DNA of 64,000 bases from Aminipila sp963524205 (GCA_963524205.1 CAURED010000006.1:62001-126000); one strand, 5' to 3'; numbered from the stretch's first letter, positions 17,439-25,757 are shown. A program made the numbers and translations. The notes: generated from the sequence alone by a model not told the origin.

Positions 17439-18800
17439 ATGAAACGATTTTTAGCAATTTTAATGACATTATGTTTGGTTCTGGGTTTATCTAGTGTAAG
17501 TGCATGGGCAACGGATGAGGGGGCTACTTGGCAAGAAGAAACTACTATGCCGATAAAGCCAAATACTTTGGGCGCTTGTACAATAGGTGAAAATATATAT
17601 GTAATTGGAAACAATTTAGATCATTCCCTTGCAATATATAATACCAAAACTAAAACATGGAAAAAAGGTACTCCGATGCCAGATACACCGAATGGATCAA
17701 GGGCTGTAGCTATAGGAAATAAAATCTATGTAGTAGGTACCTTCAGGGTGGCAGGTTGGTTATATGTATATGATTCATCTACAGATAAATGGGTACAAAA
17801 ACCCGAAAAGCTTAATTTAATTGATAACAGGATTGATCTTGTAGCTATAGGAAGTAAAATATTTTTAGTAAATTCTGATAGAAAAAGCATATCTGTATAT
17901 GATACAGTATCTGAGAAATGGACTCATGATATATCTAGTTATGATGTAGTGGCAGATCCTCCAAATGTGTGTGCTCATGGAGAAAATATCTATTTTGTAG
18001 GAGGAAATGGTAGCAAAGCATTAAAAATTTATAATACTGCTGATAATACATGGAAAGATGCAAAACCAAGACCTACTGGTAGATCAGGTTCAACTGCAGT
18101 AATGGTAGAAAATAATATGTATGTAATAGGTGGCAGTGATAATAGCAATGGTACCACTTTAGTGGATATTTACAATACAGAAACAGATAGCTGGAGTACA
18201 GGAAATAACTTTATAACCCCAAGAACTGATTTAGAGGCACAAGTAATTGACGGAAAAATTTATATTATTGGTGGAACAAACTATAATCTACCTACTCAAC
18301 GTGTAAATACTATCGAATCTTTGCAAGTTGGAAACTCATCTGATGATTCAGCAGCAAAATTATCTGTCTTACTAAATGAAGGTGAAACCGTTCAACTTAG
18401 CACGTCATTCGATTTAGACAATAATAAGAACTTCACATGGAGCTCTACTAATGAAGCTGTTGCTACAGTCGATGCAAATGGTAAAGTAACAGCAGTAGCC
18501 GAAGGCACCGCAGATATATATGCGCAAAATGCGGATGGTAGTTTTAAAGAATATATTCCAGTAAAAGTAGTAAAAGGTGTAGCAGATGAATTACGCTTAG
18601 CGGTACATTTAAAGATAGGGGAAAAGGCAAAACTTTATTTAACCAATGATACCAGTAAAGTAACTTGGACTTCTATGGATGAAAGCATAGCTACAGTATC
18701 TGCTGATGGGCAGGTCAGTGGAATTAAAAAAGGCTTAGCCATTATAAAGGGAGAATTAGAAGGAAAGTCTTATCAAATATATGTAAGAATAAATGGATAA
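17439..18800 (+). CDS. Secreted kelch-repeat protein with two BIG2 Ig-like domains (prophage cargo)
   Basis: The 453-residue protein has a signal peptide of about 24 residues ending SAWA, then five or six kelch-type blades (about 35-300) with the recurring hydrophobic '.NIYVIGG' strand followed by 'YNT.T..W' , and two C-terminal bacterial Ig-like group 2 domains (about 305-380 and 385-452) with 'WSS.NE.VATVD..GKVTAV' signatures. Kelch propellers bind glycans or proteins; BIG2 domains often sit at cell surfaces. It has its own spacing from the tail genes and a terminator after it, so it behaves as a lysogenic-conversion gene. No sortase motif or membrane anchor is visible. Confidence 0.8.
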   Translation: MKRFLAILMTLCLVLGLSSVSAWATDEGATWQEETTMPIKPNTLGACTIGENIYVIGNNLDHSLAIYNTKTKTWKKGTPMPDTPNGSRAVAIGNKIYVVGTFRVAGWLYVYDSSTDKWVQKPEKLNLIDNRIDLVAIGSKIFLVNSDRKSISVYDTVSEKWTHDISSYDVVADPPNVCAHGENIYFVGGNGSKALKIYNTADNTWKDAKPRPTGRSGSTAVMVENNMYVIGGSDNSNGTTLVDIYNTETDSWSTGNNFITPRTDLEAQVIDGKIYIIGGTNYNLPTQRVNTIESLQVGNSSDDSAAKLSVLLNEGETVQLSTSFDLDNNKNFTWSSTNEAVATVDANGKVTAVAEGTADIYAQNADGSFKEYIPVKVVKGVADELRLAVHLKIGEKAKLYLTNDTSKVTWTSMDESIATVSADGQVSGIKKGLAIIKGELEGKSYQIYVRING

Positions 18801-18805
18801 CAATT

Positions 18806-18838
18806 ATGAGTAGGGAGAGAAATCCCCTACTCATTTTA
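18806..18838 (+). terminator. Terminator after kelch/BIG2 gene
   Basis: ATGAGTAGGG pairs with CCCTACTCAT across a 9-base loop, followed by TTTTAATT. Confidence 0.75.
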
Positions 18839-18859
18839 ATTCAATATTCTAGATAAAAG

Positions 18860-18882
18860 CACGCAAGATTGCGTGTTTTTTA
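18860..18882 (+). terminator. Short GC hairpin with U-tract, copy 1
   Basis: CACGCA, AGAT loop, TGCGTG, then TTTTTTAG. A near copy occurs at 19017-19040; the two flank a tiny ORF. Confidence 0.6.
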
Positions 18883-18934
18883 GTTACCGAAAATATCGGA
18901 TTTAATATGTTACTTTTAATATAAGGAGTGAATA

Positions 18935-19015
18935 ATGAGATACATTTATCTATTTAATTTAACCTTAATTAAGCGTGGATGTGTATTAAAGCAATTAATT
19001 AATAATCTAGTTTAA
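18935..19015 (+). CDS. Possible 26-aa ORF between twin hairpins
   Basis: ATG at 18935 follows ATAAGGAGTG with good spacing and runs 26 codons to TAA. The peptide is basic with a hydrophobic start. Short length makes this tentative, but the ribosome site is strong and the unit is bracketed by near-identical terminator hairpins. Confidence 0.35.
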   Translation: MRYIYLFNLTLIKRGCVLKQLINNLV

Positions 19016-19016
19016 G

Positions 19017-19040
19017 ACACGCGATTAAGCGTGTTTTTTA
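19017..19040 (+). terminator. Short GC hairpin with U-tract, copy 2
   Basis: ACACGC, GATTAA loop, GCGTGT, then TTTTTAATAATTTTTTT. It resembles the hairpin at 18860. Confidence 0.6.
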
Positions 19041-19080
19041 ATAATTTTTTTAAGCCTAGAGGGCAGAAAGAGAGGACATT

Positions 19081-19284
19081 ATGTTAAAGAAAGAATTTGA
19101 AAAGAAGTACGATGGAGTGATCAGAGATATTGCTATCAAGCAGAAAGTGGATATGGGTGTAGCCACAGATATGCTTATCTATGAAGTCAGAGTACATGCA
19201 GGCGTTTTGAAAAGACAGGATACCTACATAGAAGAGGTAAACTGGAATCAGGCGAAAAAAGATTTAGACAGTATTACAGACTAA
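19081..19284 (+). CDS. Small prophage protein (67 aa)
   Basis: A 67-residue, helical, charged protein of unknown family with AGAGAGGAC upstream, isolated between terminator hairpins at 19017-19040 and 19292-19307. It precedes the lysis cassette, where Firmicutes phages often carry short uncharacterised genes. Nothing in the sequence shows a function. Confidence 0.6.
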   Translation: MLKKEFEKKYDGVIRDIAIKQKVDMGVATDMLIYEVRVHAGVLKRQDTYIEEVNWNQAKKDLDSITD

Positions 19285-19291
19285 CAGCGTA

Positions 19292-19312
19292 GGAGCCTTC
19301 GGGCTCCTTATT
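19292..19312 (+). terminator. Terminator before lysis cassette
   Basis: GGAGCC, TTCG tetraloop, GGCTCC, then TTATTTCTTT. The U-tract is imperfect. Confidence 0.6.
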
Positions 19313-19337
19313 TCTTTATACGAAAGAAGGGATATAC

Positions 19338-20093
19338 TTGAAACCAATAAGTTATTTACAGACAAATCCTAAATGGTCAGGCATAGATTACTCTACCAAA
19401 GGTGAAAAGACTACAATAGGGGCCTCCGGATGTGGGCCTTCCTGTATGGCCATGGTTATTGCCACTCTTAAAAATAAAGCCGTAACTCCAAAAGACACAT
19501 GTGCATGGGCTTTATCACATGGATTCAAGGCACCTAACCAGGGAACTTACTATAGCTACTTTGCTCCACAGGGCAAAGCTTATGATATATCTATAGCTCA
19601 GTTAAATGGTAGCAACCTTTATGGTAAAACAAGTCAGTGGGCCAGTGATTATCATACTAAAGCCCTGGCTGAAATTAAGAAAGGCAACATGGTTATATGC
19701 TGCATGGGTAAAGGCAACTGGACTAGAAGTGGACACTTTATTTTATGGTATGGTTTAGATAAATCAGGTAAGGTTTTAATAAATGACCCGAACAGTACAA
19801 AAATAGAAAGAACATGCGCAAAGTTATCCTTGCTGCAGAGCCAAGTTAAATATTATTTTATAGTGGATGTAGATAGTTGCAAAAGCCATTCAGACAATTA
19901 CTATAAGGTAAAAGAAAAATACAGCTTCAATGATACAACAATGGCATATTTAGAAGCGTACCAGTATGCAGATAGTTTGTTCGCATTAATGCTTCAGGAA
20001 GATAAGAATCTTCAAAAGTACCAGCTAAACACAATACTTTACATACTGGACTATCAGTATGGTAAACAGATATTTCAAAAACTGACTAAATAG
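19338..20093 (+). CDS. Prophage endolysin, C39-like cysteine peptidase
   Basis: The 251-residue protein has the papain-like C39 catalytic core: Cys in SGCGPSCMAM (about residues 31-40), His in RSGHFILWYG (about 135), and Asp/Asn in INDPNS (about 151). It should cleave peptide bonds in host peptidoglycan at the end of lysis. The C-terminal 65 residues form a helical domain with unknown function that may bind the wall. There is no signal peptide, in keeping with holin-dependent release. The start is TTG with GAAAGAAGGG upstream. The XhlA-like and holin genes follow at close spacing; endolysin before holin is less common than the reverse. Confidence 0.8.
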   Translation: MKPISYLQTNPKWSGIDYSTKGEKTTIGASGCGPSCMAMVIATLKNKAVTPKDTCAWALSHGFKAPNQGTYYSYFAPQGKAYDISIAQLNGSNLYGKTSQWASDYHTKALAEIKKGNMVICCMGKGNWTRSGHFILWYGLDKSGKVLINDPNSTKIERTCAKLSLLQSQVKYYFIVDVDSCKSHSDNYYKVKEKYSFNDTTMAYLEAYQYADSLFALMLQEDKNLQKYQLNTILYILDYQYGKQIFQKLTK

Positions 20094-20102
20094 GGAGGGC
20101 TA

Positions 20103-20321
20103 ATGAGTACAGAGTTTTGGATAGGATTAATTATTAGCCTGCTTGTATATGGAGTATCATTTGGGGCTTTCTATGGTACTGTAATGACCAAATTAAACAT
20201 ATTGGAAAAGAAGCAGGATGAACACAATGGTCTAATAAAAAGAATGTATAAGGTAGAGGAACGCTCAAAGTCCAATACCCATAGATTAGATGAAATTGAA
20301 GAGGAGTTGAGAAGAAAATGA
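20103..20321 (+). CDS. XhlA-like lysis accessory protein
   Basis: The 72-residue protein has one N-terminal membrane helix (about 5-26) followed by a charged coiled coil (28-72). This is the layout of the XhlA/hemolysin-type protein that works with holin and endolysin in Firmicutes phages. AGGGAGGG precedes the start, and its stop overlaps the holin ATG by four bases. Confidence 0.7.
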   Translation: MSTEFWIGLIISLLVYGVSFGAFYGTVMTKLNILEKKQDEHNGLIKRMYKVEERSKSNTHRLDEIEEELRRK

Positions 20322-20566
20322 AAATTAATTGGAAATTAAGATTAAAGAATAAAACAACATTAGCTGCATTAATAGCTTGCATTGTTGCTTTTGTATATCA
20401 GGTACTGGGTATACTAGGTATTACAGCACCAATCAGTCAGGACCAGGTGACGCAGGTAGTAAGTTTGGTAATAAACCTCCTGGTTGCCTTGGGTGTATTA
20501 GTGGACCCGACAACAAAAGGGTTAAGTGATAGTGAAAATGCAAGAACATACATAAAACCTAATTAA
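20318..20566 (+). CDS. Phage holin, phi LC3 type
   Basis: The 82-residue protein has two membrane segments (about 15-36 and 46-61) separated by a short loop, a basic N-terminus beginning with the class-typical 'MKINWKLRLKNK', and the conserved 'LGVLVDPTTKGLSDS' at the C-terminal end. It forms the timed lesion that lets the endolysin reach the wall. Translation is coupled to the XhlA-like gene. Confidence 0.88.
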   Translation: MKINWKLRLKNKTTLAALIACIVAFVYQVLGILGITAPISQDQVTQVVSLVINLLVALGVLVDPTTKGLSDSENARTYIKPN

Positions 20567-20587
20567 AGATATAAAAGCGTAATCACC

Positions 20588-20616
20588 CTTGGATTTTTCC
20601 AAGCTGTTTTTGTTTT
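20588..20616 (+). terminator. Terminator after lysis cassette
   Basis: CTTGGA, TTTT loop, TCCAAG, then CTGTTTTTGTTTT. Confidence 0.65.
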
Positions 20617-20692
20617 GCACCCGCATAAGCTTTAATTATATTATAGCTATACATTAGATGTAAAATATTGTATAATTAAAGTATTTATAAAG

Positions 20693-20719
20693 CTCTGGGA
20701 TATATTTCTCAGAGTTTTA
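20693..20719 (+). terminator. Second hairpin upstream of peptidase cargo gene
   Basis: CTCTGGGA pairs with TCTCAGAG (one wobble) across TATATT, followed by TTTTAATATTG. It separates lysis genes from cargo. Confidence 0.5.
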
Positions 20720-20813
20720 ATATTGTTTGTTTAAATTGTTGATTAGAGGATTTTCATTACTAATAATCATAGAATTATGGCTGAATTTACTTAAAGTTAA
20801 GGGGGTAACAAAA

Positions 20814-21785
20814 TTGTTAGATATTTCTAATTATATTTATAATAATTATAAAGTTAGGAAAAATAGGAAACAAAAAAGTGAATTTATAGATTTTATTAAG
20901 TTTGCTTGTATTAGCAGGGGAATTCCCTGCAATATTGAAGAAGGAGGGATTCACAAAAACAGGAATATTATTATTGGCAATTTAAATGAAGCAGAGTTGA
21001 TGATAACTGCGCATTATGATACACCAGCAGTTCTTCCGTTTTCAAATTACTTAGCACCTAATAGTCGACTATCAAGATCTTTTTATTTAGCTAAAATATT
21101 AATTTGTATGTGTTTAATTTTAGGGGTATTTTCTACGCTGATTAGTTTTATTATAAGCGATAGTTTTATTATACTTTTATTACTGTTATTTTTAGTCACT
21201 ATCTTTGGTATTCTATCTATATATGGTAAGCCCAACCCAAATAACTCAAATGATAATACATCGGGAGTTATAACATTAACTGAAATAATTTTTGGGATTT
21301 CAAATATAGATTTTAATAAACTTGTATTTGTCTTATTTGATAATGAGGAAAAAGGATATTTAGGGTCACAGTTATTCAAAAAAAGAAATAAAAAGCTTGT
21401 TAATTCATCAATGATGATTAATTTTGATTGCGTTTCAGATGGAGACAACATATTAATTGTTCAAAATCGTGGAGTACTAAAAAACGAACAATTTAAGAGG
21501 GATTTAGAGGAAGCTTTTGTGGGGGATAATGTTAAAAATGTTATATTCACGAGTTCTCGCAAATCTCGAATGTGCTCTGACCAAAAGTCATATCCGAATG
21601 GTGTTGGAATAGTTGCACTTAAAAAAAATAAACAATCAGTATTGTATTTGGATAAAATTCATACAAAAAATGATATTAACTTTAATGAAAATAATATAGT
21701 GTTTTTGAGAAAATGTACTTTAAATCTAATAAATAATTTCTGCGCTGATAAAAACAAAGAGTTAAAATGTATACAGGCTTACTGA
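20814..21785 (+). CDS. Membrane-bound M28-family zinc peptidase, prophage cargo
   Basis: The 323-residue protein (from the TTG at 20814, eight bases after AAGGGGG; an upstream TTG at 20727 would add 29 residues) has the M28 aminopeptidase metal ligands in order: His and Asp in TAHYDTP, Asp in NSNDNTSG, the Glu-Glu in FDNEEKGYLGS, Asp in NFDCVSDGD, and His in DKIHTKND. Two adjacent membrane helices are inserted between the first and second motifs, so the enzyme is anchored. It lies after the phage lysis genes and before attR. The target peptide is unknown. The full ligand set suggests it is active. Confidence 0.8.
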   Translation: MLDISNYIYNNYKVRKNRKQKSEFIDFIKFACISRGIPCNIEEGGIHKNRNIIIGNLNEAELMITAHYDTPAVLPFSNYLAPNSRLSRSFYLAKILICMCLILGVFSTLISFIISDSFIILLLLLFLVTIFGILSIYGKPNPNNSNDNTSGVITLTEIIFGISNIDFNKLVFVLFDNEEKGYLGSQLFKKRNKKLVNSSMMINFDCVSDGDNILIVQNRGVLKNEQFKRDLEEAFVGDNVKNVIFTSSRKSRMCSDQKSYPNGVGIVALKKNKQSVLYLDKIHTKNDINFNENNIVFLRKCTLNLINNFCADKNKELKCIQAY

Positions 21786-21983
21786 TGATTAAAAAGTGGC
21801 GAGGCTAGAAGTAATATATTCTTCTGGTCCTTTTTTATATTCTGCAATAGTTTTATTATTTACCTTATGTCGAAAAATGTAGAAAAATCATAGAATCTAG
21901 ATATTGGAAAGATATTAAAGAAGGAATATACTAAAATATATGATTAATTTAACCAAAAAAGAGGCACTTGAAAAAGGTTCAAA

Positions 21984-22394
21984 ATGAAGAAGATAATACT
22001 AATAATTATATTAATAAATATATTTTCCTTATATGGATGCAATAGCCCACCCAGTGAATCAGATTATTATAAAAATACTGAAGAGGTGAATGAAAATACT
22101 TATGAAAAAACGGGGGAATATACTTATGATGATATATATGATGCTTATTGTGATGGATGGAATGAAGCTTGCGAAGAAGTATTTTGCGATTACGATGAGT
22201 TATACTATGATGACTATATGTACTGTTTAGAAGATTATTATGATTTTGTTGATGGTGAACCTTGGTTAGATGAAAGTTATTCAGATACCGAATTACCATA
22301 TATTGAATCTGACTATGAAGAAGCTTACTTACAAGGCAGAGAGAGTGCATTAGAAACAATTTTTTGCGATACAAGATGTTTTGTGTTGGGGTGA
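21984..22394 (+). CDS. Highly acidic Tyr-rich lipoprotein, prophage cargo
   Basis: The 136-residue protein starts with a basic, Ile-rich signal and a lipobox LYGC (Cys about residue 19), so it should be lipid-anchored outside the membrane. The mature part is dominated by Asp, Glu and Tyr and contains five further Cys residues. AAAAAGG precedes the ATG. No family is recognised; negative charge and Cys content might suit metal or cationic peptide binding, but this is speculation. A long reverse ORF opposite is a composition shadow. Confidence 0.7.
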   Translation: MKKIILIIILINIFSLYGCNSPPSESDYYKNTEEVNENTYEKTGEYTYDDIYDAYCDGWNEACEEVFCDYDELYYDDYMYCLEDYYDFVDGEPWLDESYSDTELPYIESDYEEAYLQGRESALETIFCDTRCFVLG

Positions 22395-22464
22395 AGATAG
22401 GTATTATAGGGATGAATTTTAAATGATTTATTAAAGTATATTAAAAATAATGGAGGATAAATAA

Positions 22465-23190
22465 ATGAAAAGATTCTTAAAGTTAAATTTGACAATGATT
22501 ATGATAATAGTCCTTTTATTTTCATCAACGGCTTATGCAGACGTTTATGTAAAAGGCTATTTTAAATCTAACGGAACATATGTGGAACCGTATTTTAGGA
22601 CATCTCCAAACAACACTATTAATGACAATTACTCTACATACCCCAATATTAATCCTTATACAGGAAAACAAGGAACAATTATGTCAAGCTATTATTCCAA
22701 CCAGGCTTATTCAAGTTTTTATAATAGCTACTATGTAGATAAATCCATAATAAAATTTTCAATAACAACTCTTGAAAGACCGTCATTTCCTGTATATATA
22801 AATGATTATAATGTAAATAATACTGATTCAAAATATTATCCGACAATTTTAAATGGAGTAGTTTTTATTCCACTTACGGCAGAAATGATAAGTGTAATGA
22901 AGCTGAGTGGTGGATGGGATAGTACTAATGGTATGGTTCTAAAGACATCAGACATTTCCCCTTCTTCTAATTTCAGCACCGCATCTACAAATATAACAAC
23001 AGCGAAAAATATCGTTAAACCTACTTATCCTGTAATTGTTAATGATGTAAATTTAAATGTAGTTAATTCAGAATATTATCCAGTTGTAATAAATGATGTT
23101 GTCTACATTCCACTTTCTTCAGAATTTCATTCTAAAATAAGATTAAGTGGGGGCTGGCACGAATCGTTTGTGGCACTTTATTCGTACTAA
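22465..23190 (+). CDS. Secreted protein with two copper-amine-oxidase-N-like repeats, prophage cargo
   Basis: The 241-residue protein has a signal peptide of about 25 residues ending TAYA. Next comes a 'YVKGYFKSNGTYVEPYFRT' segment shared with many Firmicutes wall and spore-coat proteins. Two similar repeats follow, about residues 110-155 and 190-235, each of the form 'P..IND.N.N...YYP...N.VV.IPL...' ending in a Gly-Gly-Trp, like the copper amine oxidase N-terminal domain used as a wall-binding stalk module. No catalytic domain is present. GGAGGATAA precedes the ATG. It is the last gene before the attR region. Confidence 0.7.
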   Translation: MKRFLKLNLTMIMIIVLLFSSTAYADVYVKGYFKSNGTYVEPYFRTSPNNTINDNYSTYPNINPYTGKQGTIMSSYYSNQAYSSFYNSYYVDKSIIKFSITTLERPSFPVYINDYNVNNTDSKYYPTILNGVVFIPLTAEMISVMKLSGGWDSTNGMVLKTSDISPSSNFSTASTNITTAKNIVKPTYPVIVNDVNLNVVNSEYYPVVINDVVYIPLSSEFHSKIRLSGGWHESFVALYSY

Positions 23191-23344
23191 GAGATTTTTA
23201 AACTAAGTGTATATTATACCAAATTATTACATAAAAAGTTCTATTTATTACAATAGAGTATAATTTAATTGCATAATGTACCATAATTAATTAAAATTAA
23301 ATTACAAATTGTGCAGGTTCATAACTGCAATAATTATCCTTTTA

Positions 23345-23372
23345 ATACCAGGTGTAATGCCTGGTATTTTTA
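23345..23372 (+). terminator. Terminator at the right end of the prophage
   Basis: ATACCAGG pairs with CCTGGTAT across a 7-base loop, followed by TTTTTATG. Confidence 0.75.
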
Positions 23373-23420
23373 TGTTTATAAACAAATACATAAATTATAG
23401 TCTATAAATAAAGGTAAAAT

Positions 23421-23475
23421 GTGGCGTAAATACAGATTAAACAGAAAATATTTTGGCGGGAAAATGGCGGGAAAA
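23421..23475 (+). repeat. Tandem 11-bp repeats beside attR (candidate integrase arm sites)
   Basis: TGGCGGGAAAA occurs twice head to tail at 23454-23464 and 23465-23475, with a degenerate third copy TGGCGTAAATA at about 23422-23432. They lie in the non-coding gap between the last cargo gene and the tRNA. Tyrosine integrases of tRNA-targeting elements bind direct arm-type repeats near att, so this is a fitting place. The role is inferred. Confidence 0.5.
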
Positions 23476-23480
23476 ATAAA

Positions 23481-23520
23481 AAATGCAAGATTTACGAATT
23501 GTAAAACCTTGCATTTTCAA
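23481..23520. terminator. Bidirectional hairpin next to tRNA-Arg 3' end
   Basis: AAAATGCAAG and CTTGCATTTT flank a loop of about 20 bases. The hairpin could end transcription of the minus-strand tRNA-Arg and of the prophage end. Confidence 0.5.
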
Positions 23521-23560
23521 TGGTTTGGTGAGGCACGAGGGACTCGAACCCCCAACCGAC
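23500..23560. other. Candidate attR junction of the prophage in tRNA-Arg
   Basis: The prophage block ends directly at the 3' end of an intact tRNA gene, the classic site for tyrosine-integrase elements. Integration regenerates the tRNA 3' end with phage DNA. No integrase is near this end, so it should be next to attL, left of the window. The core sequence cannot be fixed without the left junction. Confidence 0.5.
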
Positions 23561-23601
23561 AGATTCGAAGTCTGCGACTCTATCCATTGAGCTAGTACCC
23601 C
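23526..23601 (-). tRNA. tRNA-Arg (anticodon TCG), CCA encoded
   Basis: Reading the minus strand gives a full 76-base cloverleaf: a 7-bp acceptor stem GGGGTAC/GTGCCTC with two G-U pairs, D stem GCTC, anticodon stem GCAGA/TCTGT with anticodon TCG (reads CGA), a five-base variable loop and a TTCGAGT T-loop, ending in encoded CCA. The 3' end points toward the prophage, so the tRNA is the likely integration target. It reads toward the prophage from the host side. Confidence 0.95.
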
Positions 23602-23795
23602 ATATTTTATTGACAAAAGATATTATACACCATAATTAGGTTAAAATCAAACTCATTTTAACTTAATTAATGTATACATGTTGCATATTATTACATTCAT
23701 TGTCATAATTAGACAAATATGATAACATTAAACATAGGGTACGAAAAAGTAACTAATAAAAAAGTGGGGCAATGAAAGAAAGGGAATAAGATTAG
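23602..23795 (+). other. Intergenic: boundary from tRNA to chemoreceptor
   Basis: AT-rich gap between the tRNA-Arg 5' end and the chemoreceptor. It should contain the tRNA promoter on the minus strand and the chemoreceptor promoter on the plus strand; I see no other structure in it. Confidence 0.4.
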
Positions 23796-25757
23796 ATGAA
23801 TAGCATCAAAAAAAAGGTTTTAGCAATAACTCTAATATTGTTATTAGTATCGTTATCAGTAGTATCTATGGTATTTACAGCATTAAGTCTCAATGGAACG
23901 TTAAATACAATAGAAGCAATTATGGGGGAAACAGCTATAACTTCTTCTATTGCTGTGGAGAACAGATTGCTTTCTATACAAAATGTTATACAAGAATTAG
24001 GTACCATTAACAGACTGTCAAATCCAGAAAACAGCGTTGAAAGTAAACATGCAATATTAGCGAGTAAGATTAAACAATTTAATTTTGTCAATTTAACTAT
24101 AACAGATTTAAATGGGGCATCTTTAGAGAACTCTAATTTTGCAGATACAGAGTACTTTCAAAAAGCACTAAATGGGGAGACTTTTGTGGGCAATCCTGGC
24201 ATAGACTCTGAGGGGAATCTAACAATGCATATTGCAGCACCTTTATGGAAGGACGGTTTATATGATACTGAAATAGTAGGAACTGTTATTGTGACTTTAG
24301 ATGGTTCTTATCTATCAGATATTACAAACAAAATAAAGGTTGGAAAGACAGGACAGTGTTACATGATAAATAATCATGGAACTACCATAGCGGATGCTGA
24401 TTTTGAGACAGTAAAGGCTCAAAATAATACAATTGAAGATTCTAAAGGGGATAAATCCTTGAAGAAATTAGCAGCTCTAGAGCAGCGTGGTTTAAATGGA
24501 GAAAACTGTTTTGGTGGCATGGAATTTGGTGGCGTTAAAAAACTTGTATTCTTAACACCAGTGGGAGGCACTGACGGATGGGTACTTGGGGTAACTGTTG
24601 AAAAAAGTGAATTTATGAAATCAATTTATGGAGCTGTTGCTGTTTGTTTGGGGATTTCTATAGCAGCATTGATTCTTGCAGGGATTATCATGATCAGATT
24701 CGCGACTAAGCTGGTAAAACCGATAAAAGAAATTGAAACTGCTGTTTACGAAGTTTCACAGGGTAACTTCGATGTAAATATAAATTATGAATCAAAGGAT
24801 GAAGTTGGAAAAATGGCAGACAGCATGAGAAATATGATTTCTTCTACAAAGAATATTATTGCGGATACAAGTAGAGCCCTTGAAGAAATGTCTCAAGGCA
24901 ACTTTAATGTACAAGCAGGTGTAGAATATGTGGGTGTATATAAGAACATACAAAAGGCTATGTTTGATATTATTTCTGAATTGAGCCAGACCCTTGGGAA
25001 TATAAAAGTATCTGCAGAACAGGTGAATTTAGGTGCAGAGCAGGTATCTTCTGGTTCTCAATCCCTGGCACAGGGTTCAGTTGAGCAGGCAAGTTCTATT
25101 GAAGAGTTAACAGCATCTATTAACTTGATTTCTAATCAAATAAAGGATAATGCAAATAATGCAAATAATGCAAATAGCCAATCAACCAGAGTTGGAGAAG
25201 AATTAGAACGAAGCAATGCACAGATGAATAGAATGATGGTAGCTATGGAGGATATTTCAGGAAAATCTACGGAGATAAGTAAAATTATTAAGGCTATTGA
25301 AGATATTGCATTCCAGACAAATATACTTGCACTAAATGCTGCAGTAGAAGCAGCTAGGGCTGGTGCAGCAGGTAAGGGATTTGCTGTTGTAGCGGATGAA
25401 GTTAGAAATCTTGCAGGAAAATCTGCAGAGGCGGCTAAAGATACTACGTCTTTAATTGAAGATACCGTGAGAGCAGTAGGAGAAGGAACGTGTATCGCAG
25501 CGGAGACAGCAGAAGCTTTAAAAGCGGTAGTGGAAAATACAGCACAAGTTGTCACTGCAATAACAGAAATTGCCAAAGCATCAGCAGAGCAGGCAGATTC
25601 CATTACGCAGGTAACTATGGGGCTAGATCAAATTTCCGCTGTAGTACAATCCAATTCCGCAACGGCAGAAGAAAGTGCCGCCGCAAGTGAAGAATTATCT
25701 GGACAGGCTAATCTGCTTCAAGTAGAGGTTGACAAATTTAAGTTAAAAAATATATAA
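23796..25757 (+). CDS. Methyl-accepting chemotaxis protein
   Basis: This 653-residue transmembrane receptor signals to CheA. It has membrane helix 1 (about 8-30), an extracellular double Cache ligand domain (about 35-275; 'YFQKALNGETFVGNP' and 'GYxNG'-type segments), membrane helix 2 (about 282-305), a HAMP linker (about 305-360), and a cytoplasmic helical hairpin with the tip 'DIAFQTNILALNAAVEAARAG' region (about 505-530). The ligand is not evident; amino acids are common for dCache. The RBS AAAGGGAATAAG precedes the ATG. It is the first host gene after the prophage, monocistronic with its own terminator. Confidence 0.95.
   Translation: MNSIKKKVLAITLILLLVSLSVVSMVFTALSLNGTLNTIEAIMGETAITSSIAVENRLLSIQNVIQELGTINRLSNPENSVESKHAILASKIKQFNFVNLTITDLNGASLENSNFADTEYFQKALNGETFVGNPGIDSEGNLTMHIAAPLWKDGLYDTEIVGTVIVTLDGSYLSDITNKIKVGKTGQCYMINNHGTTIADADFETVKAQNNTIEDSKGDKSLKKLAALEQRGLNGENCFGGMEFGGVKKLVFLTPVGGTDGWVLGVTVEKSEFMKSIYGAVAVCLGISIAALILAGIIMIRFATKLVKPIKEIETAVYEVSQGNFDVNINYESKDEVGKMADSMRNMISSTKNIIADTSRALEEMSQGNFNVQAGVEYVGVYKNIQKAMFDIISELSQTLGNIKVSAEQVNLGAEQVSSGSQSLAQGSVEQASSIEELTASINLISNQIKDNANNANNANSQSTRVGEELERSNAQMNRMMVAMEDISGKSTEISKIIKAIEDIAFQTNILALNAAVEAARAGAAGKGFAVVADEVRNLAGKSAEAAKDTTSLIEDTVRAVGEGTCIAAETAEALKAVVENTAQVVTAITEIAKASAEQADSITQVTMGLDQISAVVQSNSATAEESAAASEELSGQANLLQVEVDKFKLKNI

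Noticed and set aside
22006..22374. His-rich 122-codon minus-strand ORF
   Set aside because: His and Tyr codons are the reverse of the Asp/Glu/Tyr-rich lipoprotein codons; no independent signals.
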